IMG/VR virus record: IMGVR_UViG_3300009183_000291
Location: 1 to 28,356 of that record
Length of the DNA stretch: 28,356 nt
Origin: a virus
Strand: one strand, 5' to 3'
The notes under the pieces are model-generated. The model saw only the letters and a list, made by a program, of their open reading frames with translations, had not been told where the DNA came from and made no database searches. The translations under genes were made by a program, and so were the position numbers. Below are positions 7,230-17,600 of this stretch, piece by piece (positions within the stretch are counted from its first letter, which is position 1; each line of letters starts with the position of its first letter).

Positions 7230-7760
7230 TTATATGCTTTTCTCTTTTTGAAAGAGTGAAAGTCTTGTATCGTAAACTTTGTTATTTGTTGGTATTTGAA
7301 CTGCAACTCTAATGCCTGTTGGACTACTAGCAAGTTGAAGCACTGAAATACTGTTTGATGTGGTTGTTGTGTAATATGAATAACTTCCCCAAGTTCCGCC
7401 GACTTGCCAGGCTACCCAAACATCAAAAGTATCAACCTCAGAAAATATTGCTTCATATTTTGCAACATCTGGATCTACGTCATATTCTGCTGGTGTTGGA
7501 AATGTCCAAATAGATGTTATTAATTTTGGAGCAGTTCCCAAATCTTTTATAATAATTCTGGCGTCACTTGTATATGGCATCTCTGCAACGCTTGTTGGTG
7601 GAACAACGAGTCTTGTAATTGGAGAGTATTGAGATGTACGGTTTTTGTCGTCAGATATAACTCTATACCTAACATCATAAAATAATTCAGTGTCGTTAAA
7701 ACTTACATTTGGCAAGTCTTTATTTTTAATAACAGCCTTTTTAATTCCAGCATCAACCAT
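7230..7760 (-). CDS. Minor tail protein with a fibronectin type III-like character
   Basis: 176 residues, rich in Thr, Ser, Val and aromatic residues with alternating strands (LFYDVRYRVISDDKNRTSQYSP, FDVWVAWQVGGTWGSYSYY). The segment with YDVRYRVIS and a following proline-rich strand resembles a fibronectin type III or other Ig-like surface module. The start ATG overlaps the previous stop by one base (TAATG), so it is coupled to the 378-residue minor tail gene. No catalytic motif is seen. Likely a baseplate or fibre component; function inferred from neighbours. Confidence 0.74.
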   Translation of the reverse strand: MVDAGIKKAVIKNKDLPNVSFNDTELFYDVRYRVISDDKNRTSQYSPITRLVVPPTSVAEMPYTSDARIIIKDLGTAPKLITSIWTFPTPAEYDVDPDVAKYEAIFSEVDTFDVWVAWQVGGTWGSYSYYTTTTSNSISVLQLASSPTGIRVAVQIPTNNKVYDTRLSLFQKEKSI

Positions 7761-8896
7761 TATGAAGTCGCTCCGCCAGTAACGTCTATACTAAATCTAA
7801 ACTCAATATAGTTGCTTGTGTTGGGTGGCTTAACAACTGTTGAGCCATCTGTTGTTTGTATAACTGAGTATCCTGTTAATCCATAAAGTGGATTCAAGGT
7901 TCCAATGTTTTCTAATCTTATTGCATCTAGGGCAATATAGTAGTCGTCTACTGGAGATCCTGCATCAATAACGCATGCATATATTTTTACAACTGTAACA
8001 GCGTCCCATGTAAAGTTTGCCGATGTATATAATTCTTGTAATTGCTTTGTTACAATATAATGTCTATTTGTTGCAAAATCAATTCCGCCAACACCATCAA
8101 CTAAGTTAACTTCAAACCTAGCATACTCTCCAGATCCAGCATCTGTTGACGCAAAATCAACAAGAATTCTAACTGAATCAGGTTCTGCACTTGAGTCGCC
8201 ATCTAAACTTACTAAAGAAAATGCTAACCTTAATTCATCTATTGGTGAGTTTCTTGAAAAATCAACATTGGGACTTGTAAGGTGAAGATGATTTGATCCA
8301 GCCTGAACAACAAGATGGCCTGCAGATAATGTTAAATTAGAATCATCTCCTTGAATTAAAATTGTATTATTTAAAAACCTTGCTCTTTCATATCTAGATG
8401 CTCTTGGTTCTTTATAAAAAATAGGGTTATCTATGTTTGTTTGAAAAACTGGTTCAGCAATTGCAATAATATTATCATACGCTGGTGCATCTAGCGCTGC
8501 AGTATATGCTGGTATTGCACTTGCAGCAGATGCAGTATGGTATTGCCAGTTTTCTGTTGATGTAAATCCAAATACTGTTTTACTATCTTTTGCTCCAGCA
8601 GATGGGTTTGATCCTGCAGAGAATATTCCAACTTCGCTAATTTCATATCTTTCTTCTGTTGGAAGTTCTGCAGTAAATACTATTTTATCAAGCCCGTCCT
8701 CATTTATAAAACCTCTTGAAGATATTGGCACACGTAGCATTTCAAAATCTAAATTAGTTTTAGTTGAGTAATCTGCAGGTGTATCTCCTGAAGATAGCGG
8801 GGTACCACCACAGCCAATAGCAATGTATGATGCATATGCTGGAGCCTGCCCAAGCATGTATTTGGCAATAATGCCCTTGCCTATATCGGTTATCAT
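7760..8896 (-). CDS. Minor tail / baseplate protein
   Basis: 378 residues. The N-terminus (MITDIGKGIIAKYMLGQAP, ASYIAIGCGGTPL, then RYEISEVGIFSAG) has the pattern of phage tail or baseplate proteins whose first domain carries an initial helix, an IAIGxG strand and an ExGIFS motif, as in tail-collar/fibre attachment proteins. The C-terminal two thirds are beta-rich (RILVDFASTDAGSGEYARFEV, YYIALDAIRLENIG) and look like a jelly-roll carbohydrate-binding or adhesion module. The ATG overlaps the preceding TGA stop (ATGA), showing coupling. Likely bridges the tail tip to fibres; exact role unknown. Confidence 0.8.
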   Translation of the reverse strand: MITDIGKGIIAKYMLGQAPAYASYIAIGCGGTPLSSGDTPADYSTKTNLDFEMLRVPISSRGFINEDGLDKIVFTAELPTEERYEISEVGIFSAGSNPSAGAKDSKTVFGFTSTENWQYHTASAASAIPAYTAALDAPAYDNIIAIAEPVFQTNIDNPIFYKEPRASRYERARFLNNTILIQGDDSNLTLSAGHLVVQAGSNHLHLTSPNVDFSRNSPIDELRLAFSLVSLDGDSSAEPDSVRILVDFASTDAGSGEYARFEVNLVDGVGGIDFATNRHYIVTKQLQELYTSANFTWDAVTVVKIYACVIDAGSPVDDYYIALDAIRLENIGTLNPLYGLTGYSVIQTTDGSTVVKPPNTSNYIEFRFSIDVTGGATS

Positions 8897-9684
8897 GAAG
8901 TAAATCCCTCTATTGTGTCTTCATATATTGTACCATTTGTAACAATTTGAATCTCTACTTGTTCGTCAGCCTCTAACTTAACTAACTCTATTGTTAGATT
9001 ACCGTTATCTGTATCTATATAAATGTTGCTTCCATTTGATCCGTTACCCTCGTTTGGAATCTTATCTTCTAGTTTAATTGAAAATCCCGCAAAAAATCTA
9101 TTTGATGTTTGCTGAAGACTAACTATATTATTAGGGTTATATTGTTGCTGAATTGCTGATATATTTTTAATTGGTTGATATGAAATTGGCTGACCATTAA
9201 TGGTATCAGATCTAGCAATATTAATAAGTTCTTGTCCACCAATGTTTTCAAATAATAAATCTTCCATAACTTCTATTGGTACAGTTTCATCATTAAACAA
9301 TACAATGTCTGGGGTTGCTGTTTTAACTGGAGGCGCTGGAGGTGTATATGTTATAGCCGATACTGGTGTTATCGGAGTTGCTGTTAAGTTTCCTCCACCA
9401 CCCCTACCAGTACTAATTCCTTCACTTGGTCCAGTATTTTTTTCTGTGGTACTAGAAGAACCTATTTTTGAAAGTATATCTTTTGCATACTTATCTGTTG
9501 CATTATTAAGCCTATCCATTGCTTTAAAAATTTCTTTTTGGTTTGCATCTGGATTTGCTAAAACTTTATCCATATTTGCCATAGCAGAATCAAAGGCTTT
9601 TTCTGCCGAATTAGTTGGTGAAGCCTTTATTGACGCTAACGGATTGTACGAATTTTTTCTATCATAGTCACTATCTGCACCCAT
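8893..9684 (-). CDS. Minor tail protein with low-complexity linker
   Basis: 263 residues in two parts. Residues 1 to about 120 are helical then low-complexity, ending in Gly-, Ser-, Thr- and Pro-rich linker (GRGGGG, YTPPAPPV). The C-terminal half (VPIEVMEDLLFENIGGQELI, QQTSNRFFAGFSIKL, SNIYIDTDNGNLTIELV) is a compact alpha/beta domain that I associate with minor tail proteins of large actinobacterial siphoviruses. The ATG at 9684 lies one base after the stop of the large hub gene, and that gene's last codons supply GGAGGTG as Shine-Dalgarno. It ends in TGA, which shows that TGA is a normal stop in this phage. Confidence 0.78.
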   Translation of the reverse strand: MGADSDYDRKNSYNPLASIKASPTNSAEKAFDSAMANMDKVLANPDANQKEIFKAMDRLNNATDKYAKDILSKIGSSSTTEKNTGPSEGISTGRGGGGNLTATPITPVSAITYTPPAPPVKTATPDIVLFNDETVPIEVMEDLLFENIGGQELINIARSDTINGQPISYQPIKNISAIQQQYNPNNIVSLQQTSNRFFAGFSIKLEDKIPNEGNGSNGSNIYIDTDNGNLTIELVKLEADEQVEIQIVTNGTIYEDTIEGFTS

Positions 9685-9685
9685 T

Positions 9686-12600
9686 TTACACCTCCACTAA
9701 ATACAATGTCATTTCAGGACCAGAAGTGGTTCTTGAATATTGTATATTATACACAACAAATCTTAAATCATCTGAAGCAACAAGATTTATGTTGTCATTA
9801 TTTTTGTAATCAATTGTAACAATATCACCAAGTTGTATTGCTGGATTAGGAAAAATATTAACTCCAATAAGTTGTTTTGGTTTCATTATTTTATTAACAA
9901 TCCAATTCATTAATTCATCTGCATCGTCTTGTGTCTGTATATATGGAGTGTCAAGTGTAAAGTCATTGTTTCCGTATATCATTCTGCTTAGTTTAATTTC
10001 ATCATATTTTGATTGTTCAACAAGGGGAGAATATACAACAGAAGAACTATCTAACTGTTGATTTAATAAATTACTTCTTTTTCTAAAATATTCATCTACA
10101 GTTAATTCGTGAGTTGTATCCTGTGTAAATGTTATACCTTGAATTCTTAAATAGTTTCCAGTAGTTTCATCTAAGTTTAGTGATGTATCTGTTGCATTAA
10201 ATATTAAAAATTCTGCACCATATGAGTCTGCATAAAATCCAGAACTTACGTATCCTTTTAATCTATTAAGTGTTGGGCTTAATTTAGAATATAATGCTGG
10301 ATATGCACGATCGTATTTAATATCAAAGTATGCACATTCCCTCATGGTTGTTCCAAACTCTTCAAAATACATATTATACTTTGGTGGTTGCTGAGAACTT
10401 ATGCCAGATAAATAGGTTGACTTTATAATGCCACTCATTGCATATTTTCTAAATGACTCAGAAGCATTGACCTCTGTTGCACCAAATGCCGATGATAGGT
10501 TTTCGCCAACTGTAAACACTGTATTTTGTGAATAGTTTTCTGATAATGCGTAAAAGTTTTCAAACATACATCTTGATGAGCCACGGACAAAAAGAGCAGA
10601 GTTGTTATAAACTGGTAGTGGATCTGTATCATCAACAGTTTTAATTAGTTTATTATTTATATAAAGATAGAATCTTCTTATATTTCCAATATCTTCATAC
10701 TCAACAGCAAGGTCATAGACTGTTGGAGTTTCTTCTGAAACCATGCGATACTGTCCAGTAAATCTACCATCATCAACAACAATTTTTGATAACCCTCCCC
10801 AAAGTTTTACTGGAACTGCATTTGTGTTTGAAGAATCTTTTTTAATTTTATAAAAAACAACATTGTTAATTTCAATTGAAGATTGACGATTTGTATTTAA
10901 TTTTAAATAAGACTCTATATTTTTTTCTGTTAATGCTGCAATTTCAAAATAATAGCCGTTGTTGGTTGTTGGATTGAGTAACATTGCTATTCCACCAGAG
11001 CCACCACCAATGCTAACATTTTTATCTGGTGCTGATCCAGTTACTTGATAAAACGTTGTGCTGCCAATTGGCGTTTGTGTTCTGTTTTCATTGTTTTCAA
11101 TTTTTCCAACTATACGCATTCTTGTTCCAAAATGTTTATATGAATTGTTTAATTCTTTATATACATAAGAAACAAAGTTAATTGGAGTTTCTGTATTCGT
11201 AAATGATGGACCATTCATAATAAATGCTGATGACTGAACTGTACCGCTTTGTGTTGATGTTAGTTTATTTACATCTGTTTCTGTTAAAAAAGCAGATGAT
11301 GAAAAATTCTTAATAATTCCATTTCTAGATGCTTGTCTTGCTTTTGTATTATTAACTCCTGCTGCACCAGTTGTTGTGGCTGGTCTTGTAATATCATCTA
11401 ACAATGTAGTTGTATATAAATATTCTGCCTTCATATCACAACCACGAACATAATCATTGTTAGACCAATATGATGAAAGTCCAGCAGAATGATTTGCTAT
11501 TGTTGTTCCAAATTGTGCACGACCATGTTGATATACGCTTCCGTTTTTTAAACGAGTAACTCCATCAACTGTTTCATAATATGGCTCAGTATAAATTCTT
11601 ATTAATCCAGTTGGATATATTTTTCCATTAAAAGGCAAAGAAGAAAAATAATTTTGATACTCTTGATTGCTAGAAATCCAAACATTTCCAATGCCAGTTA
11701 CGCTATATTCTGCTGCATCATATTTAACTATTTCACCATTAGCATAAAGAAAACCATTATATCTTGTTAGACCATAAACGTTTTCACCAATATCTATAAT
11801 GTTATTTGTTATTTGATTATTTACAACCGTTGGCTCTGAGTCTGTTAAGTCTGAATTTAAAGGCATTGCGCCAAGTACATAACTTCCTTGTTTTGAAACT
11901 ATAGAGTTAATTGTTTTTAAATTATCAGTTCCTGCAACTTCCCATAAAAGAACTGGCTTATAAATCCATGTTTGTTCTTTATCAATCATGTTTGCTTGCT
12001 TTACTGATCCATATGATCTTTGTATGTATCTTGTTGTATAATTTATTTTTCCATTATTATAAACTTTTTTATTTTCTGATGTTATTTGAAAAATATTTGG
12101 TAGTGTTCCGCTAGTTTGATTTTCTATAATTCCATCTTGTGTTTGATTATTTGTTCCTGATAAAACCATATTGGTACTTCTATCTTCAATAGTTGGAAGT
12201 ATATAATTTTTACTCATAACAATAAAATTATTATACTCATCAAAAAACATTGCTGTTTGTGTTGAAACTGCTAATTGATTTAAAACTTCTGCAACATTTT
12301 GATCTGGAGCAATAAAAAAATACGGAATAATTGGATCATTTTCAGATACAATTCTATTAAATGAATAATTACTAAAACCAATATAGTCAAGAAGCAAACT
12401 TATTGCGTAACTTAAAGACACTTGTGTAACAAGCATTCTTGGAGCAGGCATTGACTCTAAGAAAAAATAAAAATCTCTTAATTGAATTTGTAAGGTTGCA
12501 CCAGTAGTGTCTGCTTGTGGAAATCCTTCAGAGTAAAGGGTTTTTAGTGGAACCCAATAATCAAATCCATCAACATTTAATATTTTTTCATAAAAGTTAA

Positions 12601-14002
12601 ATTTAATGTTTTTGCGAATATATTTTGAAACAATACTTGTTGTGTTATTATCATTAAATGCTTGATCATCATCAAAAAGTGTAATTAAACCAGTTGATGC
12701 AAGTAACTGTCCAACTGGCAAAGCAGAGTTTCCTAAATCTGAAAGAATTTTATTTATAGAGTATTCAATTGTTTTATCTGATACATTAACTATTAATCGT
12801 GGAGACATTTCAATTAAATCAAAAGTGCAGTCAAATTTATTCATTGTCTCTACAACAATTCTTATTCCCTGAATATACTCAAACTCTCTATACTCTGTTG
12901 TGCCATCTGTTGTGTTGGTATATAAAAGTGGTGATGTAAGATCTGTAACAAAACTTGTTTTATTATCAATTTCTTCTGATCCAAGATACCAGCCATAATT
13001 TGGAATAAAGGTTTCGTATTCTCCAGTTGCTGAATCCCAAATGTAAAAAACCCCAACACTATTGTTTGTTTCAATTACAAGATATGCATATCCATTTAAA
13101 GAAACATTTGGCAACAGTGTTGATGAAGAAAATGTTTCTGCAAAAACAAAAGATTCTTTATATTTATCTGGAACTATAAGACCGTATTGAAGTTCAACGT
13201 ATCCATCAGAGCCAACTATGACTGATCCGTCTTCACGTAAATCATTTTCTGTAAATGAGTAAGCATCCTGCCATTGATTATTTTTTAAATATTGTATTTT
13301 CCATCTAGATGGTGTTGTTCTGTTAGCATCGCCATAGAATGGGTCATTAAAGGCTTCTGAGGCATTTGTAAAGGGTCCAAGGTCAATATCCCCAACGTTT
13401 GTCTGCATCTTAACTATAAGTCTGTTTGTTGGCACTTCTTCTTTATATACTACGAATGGTACAGAGTCATCAATATAATAGTTACCGTTTGAAATATTAT
13501 TTGATATACCTCGCTCAGTACCGTCTTCAGTTCTATATGATGTCCAATATTTAAATTGATCATACTTAGAAGGCATATAATATCTTGGTCGCCTTGCTAA
13601 GTTTGCCCCAGAATTTGGAAGATAGTCTCCAGCAAAATATAATGGTTTGTTGATTCCAGACCTTGGCCTAAATGGTTTAATGCAATCTTCTAATGAATAT
13701 ATCATTTTTATTTTTTCATTAGTTGATGTAAAACTTATTGGCGTTCCATTATTTTGATAGCCACCATCTACAACAATGTCTGCATCTGTTGCACCAGTAT
13801 AATAGTTTCCAGCATCTGCATTATCAAATGATATTGGTAGATTTCTAAGTTGAAGGTCTGATCCAAGAGGTCTGTATCTATAGTTGCCAAGTTTTGCAAT
13901 ATTGTCTGGCATGTTCATATTCCACTCAGCAAGAACTAAAGATTCTGCCTGTACTGTTGCTGATGTTTCTAAATGTGTTTTTAATGCTTCACTAACAAAC
14001 AA
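9686..14002 (-). CDS. Large tail tip / hub-like minor tail protein with LamG-like insertion
   Basis: 1438 residues. Three zones are visible. The N-terminal zone (1 to about 400) is beta-rich with many Tyr and Asn. Near 540-600 the segment NVAEVLNQLAVSTQTAMFF followed by YNNFIVMSK resembles the hub domain of tail-associated proteins. About 1000-1155 is a jelly-roll/LamG-like stretch (YYFEIAALTEKN, YDLAVEYEDIGNIRRFYLY, LFVRGSSRCMFENFYAL). The final ~100 residues (ELMNWIVNKIMKP, AIQLGDIVTIDYKN) again look like a hub C-terminal beta domain. This suggests a hub protein carrying an inserted carbohydrate-binding domain. The ATG at 14002 is one base after the stop of the upstream gene. No peptidase or lysozyme motif was recognised. 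Confidence 0.85.
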   Translation of the reverse strand: MFVSEALKTHLETSATVQAESLVLAEWNMNMPDNIAKLGNYRYRPLGSDLQLRNLPISFDNADAGNYYTGATDADIVVDGGYQNNGTPISFTSTNEKIKMIYSLEDCIKPFRPRSGINKPLYFAGDYLPNSGANLARRPRYYMPSKYDQFKYWTSYRTEDGTERGISNNISNGNYYIDDSVPFVVYKEEVPTNRLIVKMQTNVGDIDLGPFTNASEAFNDPFYGDANRTTPSRWKIQYLKNNQWQDAYSFTENDLREDGSVIVGSDGYVELQYGLIVPDKYKESFVFAETFSSSTLLPNVSLNGYAYLVIETNNSVGVFYIWDSATGEYETFIPNYGWYLGSEEIDNKTSFVTDLTSPLLYTNTTDGTTEYREFEYIQGIRIVVETMNKFDCTFDLIEMSPRLIVNVSDKTIEYSINKILSDLGNSALPVGQLLASTGLITLFDDDQAFNDNNTTSIVSKYIRKNIKFNFYEKILNVDGFDYWVPLKTLYSEGFPQADTTGATLQIQLRDFYFFLESMPAPRMLVTQVSLSYAISLLLDYIGFSNYSFNRIVSENDPIIPYFFIAPDQNVAEVLNQLAVSTQTAMFFDEYNNFIVMSKNYILPTIEDRSTNMVLSGTNNQTQDGIIENQTSGTLPNIFQITSENKKVYNNGKINYTTRYIQRSYGSVKQANMIDKEQTWIYKPVLLWEVAGTDNLKTINSIVSKQGSYVLGAMPLNSDLTDSEPTVVNNQITNNIIDIGENVYGLTRYNGFLYANGEIVKYDAAEYSVTGIGNVWISSNQEYQNYFSSLPFNGKIYPTGLIRIYTEPYYETVDGVTRLKNGSVYQHGRAQFGTTIANHSAGLSSYWSNNDYVRGCDMKAEYLYTTTLLDDITRPATTTGAAGVNNTKARQASRNGIIKNFSSSAFLTETDVNKLTSTQSGTVQSSAFIMNGPSFTNTETPINFVSYVYKELNNSYKHFGTRMRIVGKIENNENRTQTPIGSTTFYQVTGSAPDKNVSIGGGSGGIAMLLNPTTNNGYYFEIAALTEKNIESYLKLNTNRQSSIEINNVVFYKIKKDSSNTNAVPVKLWGGLSKIVVDDGRFTGQYRMVSEETPTVYDLAVEYEDIGNIRRFYLYINNKLIKTVDDTDPLPVYNNSALFVRGSSRCMFENFYALSENYSQNTVFTVGENLSSAFGATEVNASESFRKYAMSGIIKSTYLSGISSQQPPKYNMYFEEFGTTMRECAYFDIKYDRAYPALYSKLSPTLNRLKGYVSSGFYADSYGAEFLIFNATDTSLNLDETTGNYLRIQGITFTQDTTHELTVDEYFRKRSNLLNQQLDSSSVVYSPLVEQSKYDEIKLSRMIYGNNDFTLDTPYIQTQDDADELMNWIVNKIMKPKQLIGVNIFPNPAIQLGDIVTIDYKNNDNINLVASDDLRFVVYNIQYSRTTSGPEMTLYLVEV

Positions 14003-14003
14003 T

Positions 14004-14636
14004 TTAGACCTCTTCCAGATTTACCGAAATATTCCAGAGATCATGATTGTTCCCACCACGCTTTACAACAGAATAACTAAAGTCTGCAAAATATACTTGA
14101 ATGATTTGATTGTATTGCCCAAGATGATTATATTCATCTACTCCTGAAAAATTATTATGTTTATCATATGCAAGGTACATCCAAAATGGTCCTTGATGAT
14201 TTTCATACCATTCAAGAATTTCTCCTCCACCTGCACCACCGTCTGATGTGTATTCATTTGTTGTATTAAAATTTGAAGATTTTCCAGTTGTGATGTTAAA
14301 GTTTGGATCATCTGCATATGATCTTGATGGAACCATATCCCAAGAAACTGTCATATTAAGTTTATCTGCAATATGATATGAACGCATGCGACCATTAATA
14401 GTTCTTTTTCTTTGTTCAATTCTTTGTGGAGCAAAATTCATTTCAGTGCGATTGTGGTCTGTTAAGACAATAAACTGGTCTAATAGATTTGGATCTGTTT
14501 CATTGGTATCGGCCCCAACTTCAAATCCAGTTGGAACATATAATCCATTGCTTAGTGTTCCAGCATTTTCTGACCAAAGAATTCCTTGTGGTCTTTGATA
14601 TCTTTTTCTTCCAGAGATATAAGCGCTTGTAGCCAT
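14004..14636 (-). CDS. Distal-tail-like minor tail protein
   Basis: 210 residues, directly after the tape measure gene, the usual position of the distal tail protein (Dit) that closes the tail tube and carries the tip. Visible features are a basic N-terminus (SGRKRYQRPQGILW), a beta-rich centre (KLNMTVSWDMVPSR) and a C-terminal strand (VYFADFSYSVVKRG, WNISVNLEEV) typical of tube-like beta barrels. The ATG overlaps the tape measure stop by one base (TAATG), so it is translationally coupled. The Dit assignment is by position and fold impression; I would only be firm on minor tail protein. Confidence 0.82.
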   Translation of the reverse strand: MATSAYISGRKRYQRPQGILWSENAGTLSNGLYVPTGFEVGADTNETDPNLLDQFIVLTDHNRTEMNFAPQRIEQRKRTINGRMRSYHIADKLNMTVSWDMVPSRSYADDPNFNITTGKSSNFNTTNEYTSDGGAGGGEILEWYENHQGPFWMYLAYDKHNNFSGVDEYNHLGQYNQIIQVYFADFSYSVVKRGGNNHDLWNISVNLEEV

Positions 14637-17600
14637 TATGCTCTTTGTCTCCTAATTCTTTGTGCATCAACTTGTTTAATTTTTGTCATAACGGCATTTG
14701 CAATTTCATTTGGATTTGCATTTGATCCATTAACATTAAACCCTAGACTATAATTATACACTGCCGTTGAGTTGTCGCTAACAGATGTTGAAACGCTATT
14801 AATAGGGACCTGGCCAGATAATCCAGATCCAATCATTGATGGATATTTTGATTCATTTAACATTGAAAGCAAAGGACCAAATTCTTGAGTTGCTTTTTTA
14901 TTCATTACAAATTCGCCAGGAGTTAGCATTGCTGGTACGGTATCTGAACCAATTCTTCCACCAACAGCCATATATTTAGGAACCATTCCACCCATGGACA
15001 TTGGCGTAATCTTTCCACCATACATATTTGTTTTACCCTTTGTTGTAGGGCTTCCACTGGTAGTATAAACTGTATTAATTATATGAGTTGTAGTTACTGT
15101 TGTATCAAGTTTTTTAATTGTATTTAAAATCCCTTGTGCTTTATCTTGAGCATTTTTAAGTTCATTTTGATATTCTATTGATTTTACTTTTGCTGAATCA
15201 ATAGCAAGTTGTATATCTGTGTATTTCTGTCTTTCAAGATCAAGGCTTTGCAATCTTTGATTTAATCCTTCTTGAAGTGGTAATAATTGATTAACTTGAA
15301 TATTATAATTTGCATCTTGCAATGCTTGTATTTGTTGCATCAATGGAATTTTTGCTTGTTCAAGAGCATATGTTTTTTCGCCAATTTGATAAATTTGTTC
15401 TTCAATTTGTTTTCTTGTAAGTCCTTGTGCATTTTTTAAATTATCTATTTCAAATTGACGAGCACTAGAAATTGAATCTGTTGCTCTTTGCTGTGCACCA
15501 GCAGCACTTGTTGCTCTAACTTGTTGAATTGCTTTTGCTGCTGCAGAAATATCTCCAACACTCAAAGCACTAGCAATGTCTAGTCTGCCATTTTCTTGAT
15601 CAATTATTTGTTGGTTAACCTGTTGAATAGCACTTAATGCTTTTTCTTGTGCATCATACTTATCATTAATTCCTTGTGCAGACTTATCCATTAATGATAA
15701 ATCATGATTTAAGATTGTTGATTGTGCTTCTAGGGCTGCAATCGGACGATCATACTTTATTTCAATTTCACGTTGTTTGGTATCAATTAATTTATTATTT
15801 AAATCAATTACTTCCTGTAATTTATCAATTTGTGGTTGGAAAGATCTACGTGCTTCACGTTCAAGAACATCATAATATTCCATGGCCTTATCTGTTTGCA
15901 TTTGCCAATATCTTGATGGATCTGTTGTAAGCAACATATCTTCTTCTGCTTTTTTTCTTTCTTTAATAGAATTTACAAGTCTTTTATATTCTTCTGTTGT
16001 TTTAGCAGCAGCAAGGGCAGCAGCATTATCAGCATTTGTTATTAATTCTAAAGCGTCTGCTGCACTTATTCCAGCAGCAGTTAATTCTCTAAACTTTTGA
16101 GATTGTAAAGAAAATTCTTTAGCAAGTTGTTTATTGTTATTTTCAAAATCTCCAAGTATTGCTTCGTTAAAACTTTTAAATAATTTTTCACCATCTTTAG
16201 TTAATGTTACAATACCATTTTTAATCTTAATAAATTTCTTTTGTATTGCTGGTTCAAGGCCTCCAATAAAATCAATCAATTCGCCACTGGCACCTAATTT
16301 GGCAAGTTGTTGATCTATGCCTTTGAATATTTTAATGTCTCCGCCTGCTTTGAGCATTACTCGTCGCAACTCTTCAAGTCCACCTTGAGCATTTATAGAT
16401 GCATCACGCACACGCTTTAGTCTAGTTAATAAGTCATCAAGATATGTTGGTCTTTGTCCTGGTCCTGGATTTTCTCCACCTACAGGTGGTGCAATAGTTA
16501 AGTCTACTCTTGCATTTGTTACTGTTTGTCCAAGAGCATCTGCATACTTTTGAATTTGAAGTGGCATTGAAAGATTCTTATATTGACTTCCACCAAGTGG
16601 TCCAGATTCTTGTTGCCACTTTTTAAAATCTTCACTGCCCTGAATTTTTGCTTGATCCATATTAATAATAGTTGCAACTTCTTGTAGATAAACAGCCTTC
16701 TGTGCTTGATTTAATTTATTGAAATAATCTATATCTATTGCACCCATTGCTTTTGGAGGTAAAAAAGTAGTTGCAACAGCAAGATCTAGTTTTCCTTCAT
16801 TCTTTTTAATTGCGTCAAAAACTCCTTGAAGGGCTGCTTTAGCACCTTTATTTTTGTCATTTAAGTAATAGTCGGCAACAATGCCAACATCAAGAATTCC
16901 AGCGCTTTGTCCTAATGCTGCATAAAAATCAATAAACTGCTGGGCTTCTGGTCCTTTTTTTTGTAAATCAAGTTTAGCAATAAAATCAGTAGAAACCTTT
17001 GTATTTTGTTTTCCTTCTTTATCAACAAATGCTCCAATGACTTGTGAAACTTGTGCACCAGTTTTACCACCAAACCTAGTCATAATATTAACTACTTTGT
17101 CAAACGATTTTTTATCATTCCCTAAAACATTAACTAAAGTAATCATATCTGATGGAGCAATGTTGCCTGCACCCATATTAACAGTCAGCACATATTCATT
17201 TTTACCGCTTACACCCTTTAGCAACTCTTGTGCTGCTCCAACAAACTGTTCTTGTCCAGTTCCTTTATATTGTGCTTTTGCACTTTCTTTAGCAGCATTA
17301 AGTAATCCTGCCTGAGTATTTCCTTTTGAAGAATTATATGCTGTTAATACTGCTTGATTTGTTTTTAAACTTTGTTTATCTAAAATGTTTCTAGCAGCAA
17401 TAAGTTTATTTTGCAATTCTTTTACTCTGACAATATTTCCTTCAGCCTCTGCCTGTTTAATTAATTTTTCATAATATTGATCAAGAGATGCTCTCAATTC
17501 ATTTTGTTGATTAAGTGCTGCTTGCTGACTTGCAACTGCTGCTCCAGTTAATTGACCAACAACTTTTGCTTGTCCCGCAATTGCTTTGACTGCAATAAAA

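Noticed and set aside
8893-8896. Stop codon reassignment, considered because some AT-rich phages recode TAG or TGA
   Set aside because: TGA, TAG and TAA all end genes exactly where the next begins, and the genes are full length with standard code.
9200-9667. Open frames on the plus strand, the longest about 155 codons antisense to the minor tail gene
   Set aside because: They lie fully opposite confident genes, have no ribosome sites and their sequences show low-complexity antisense character.
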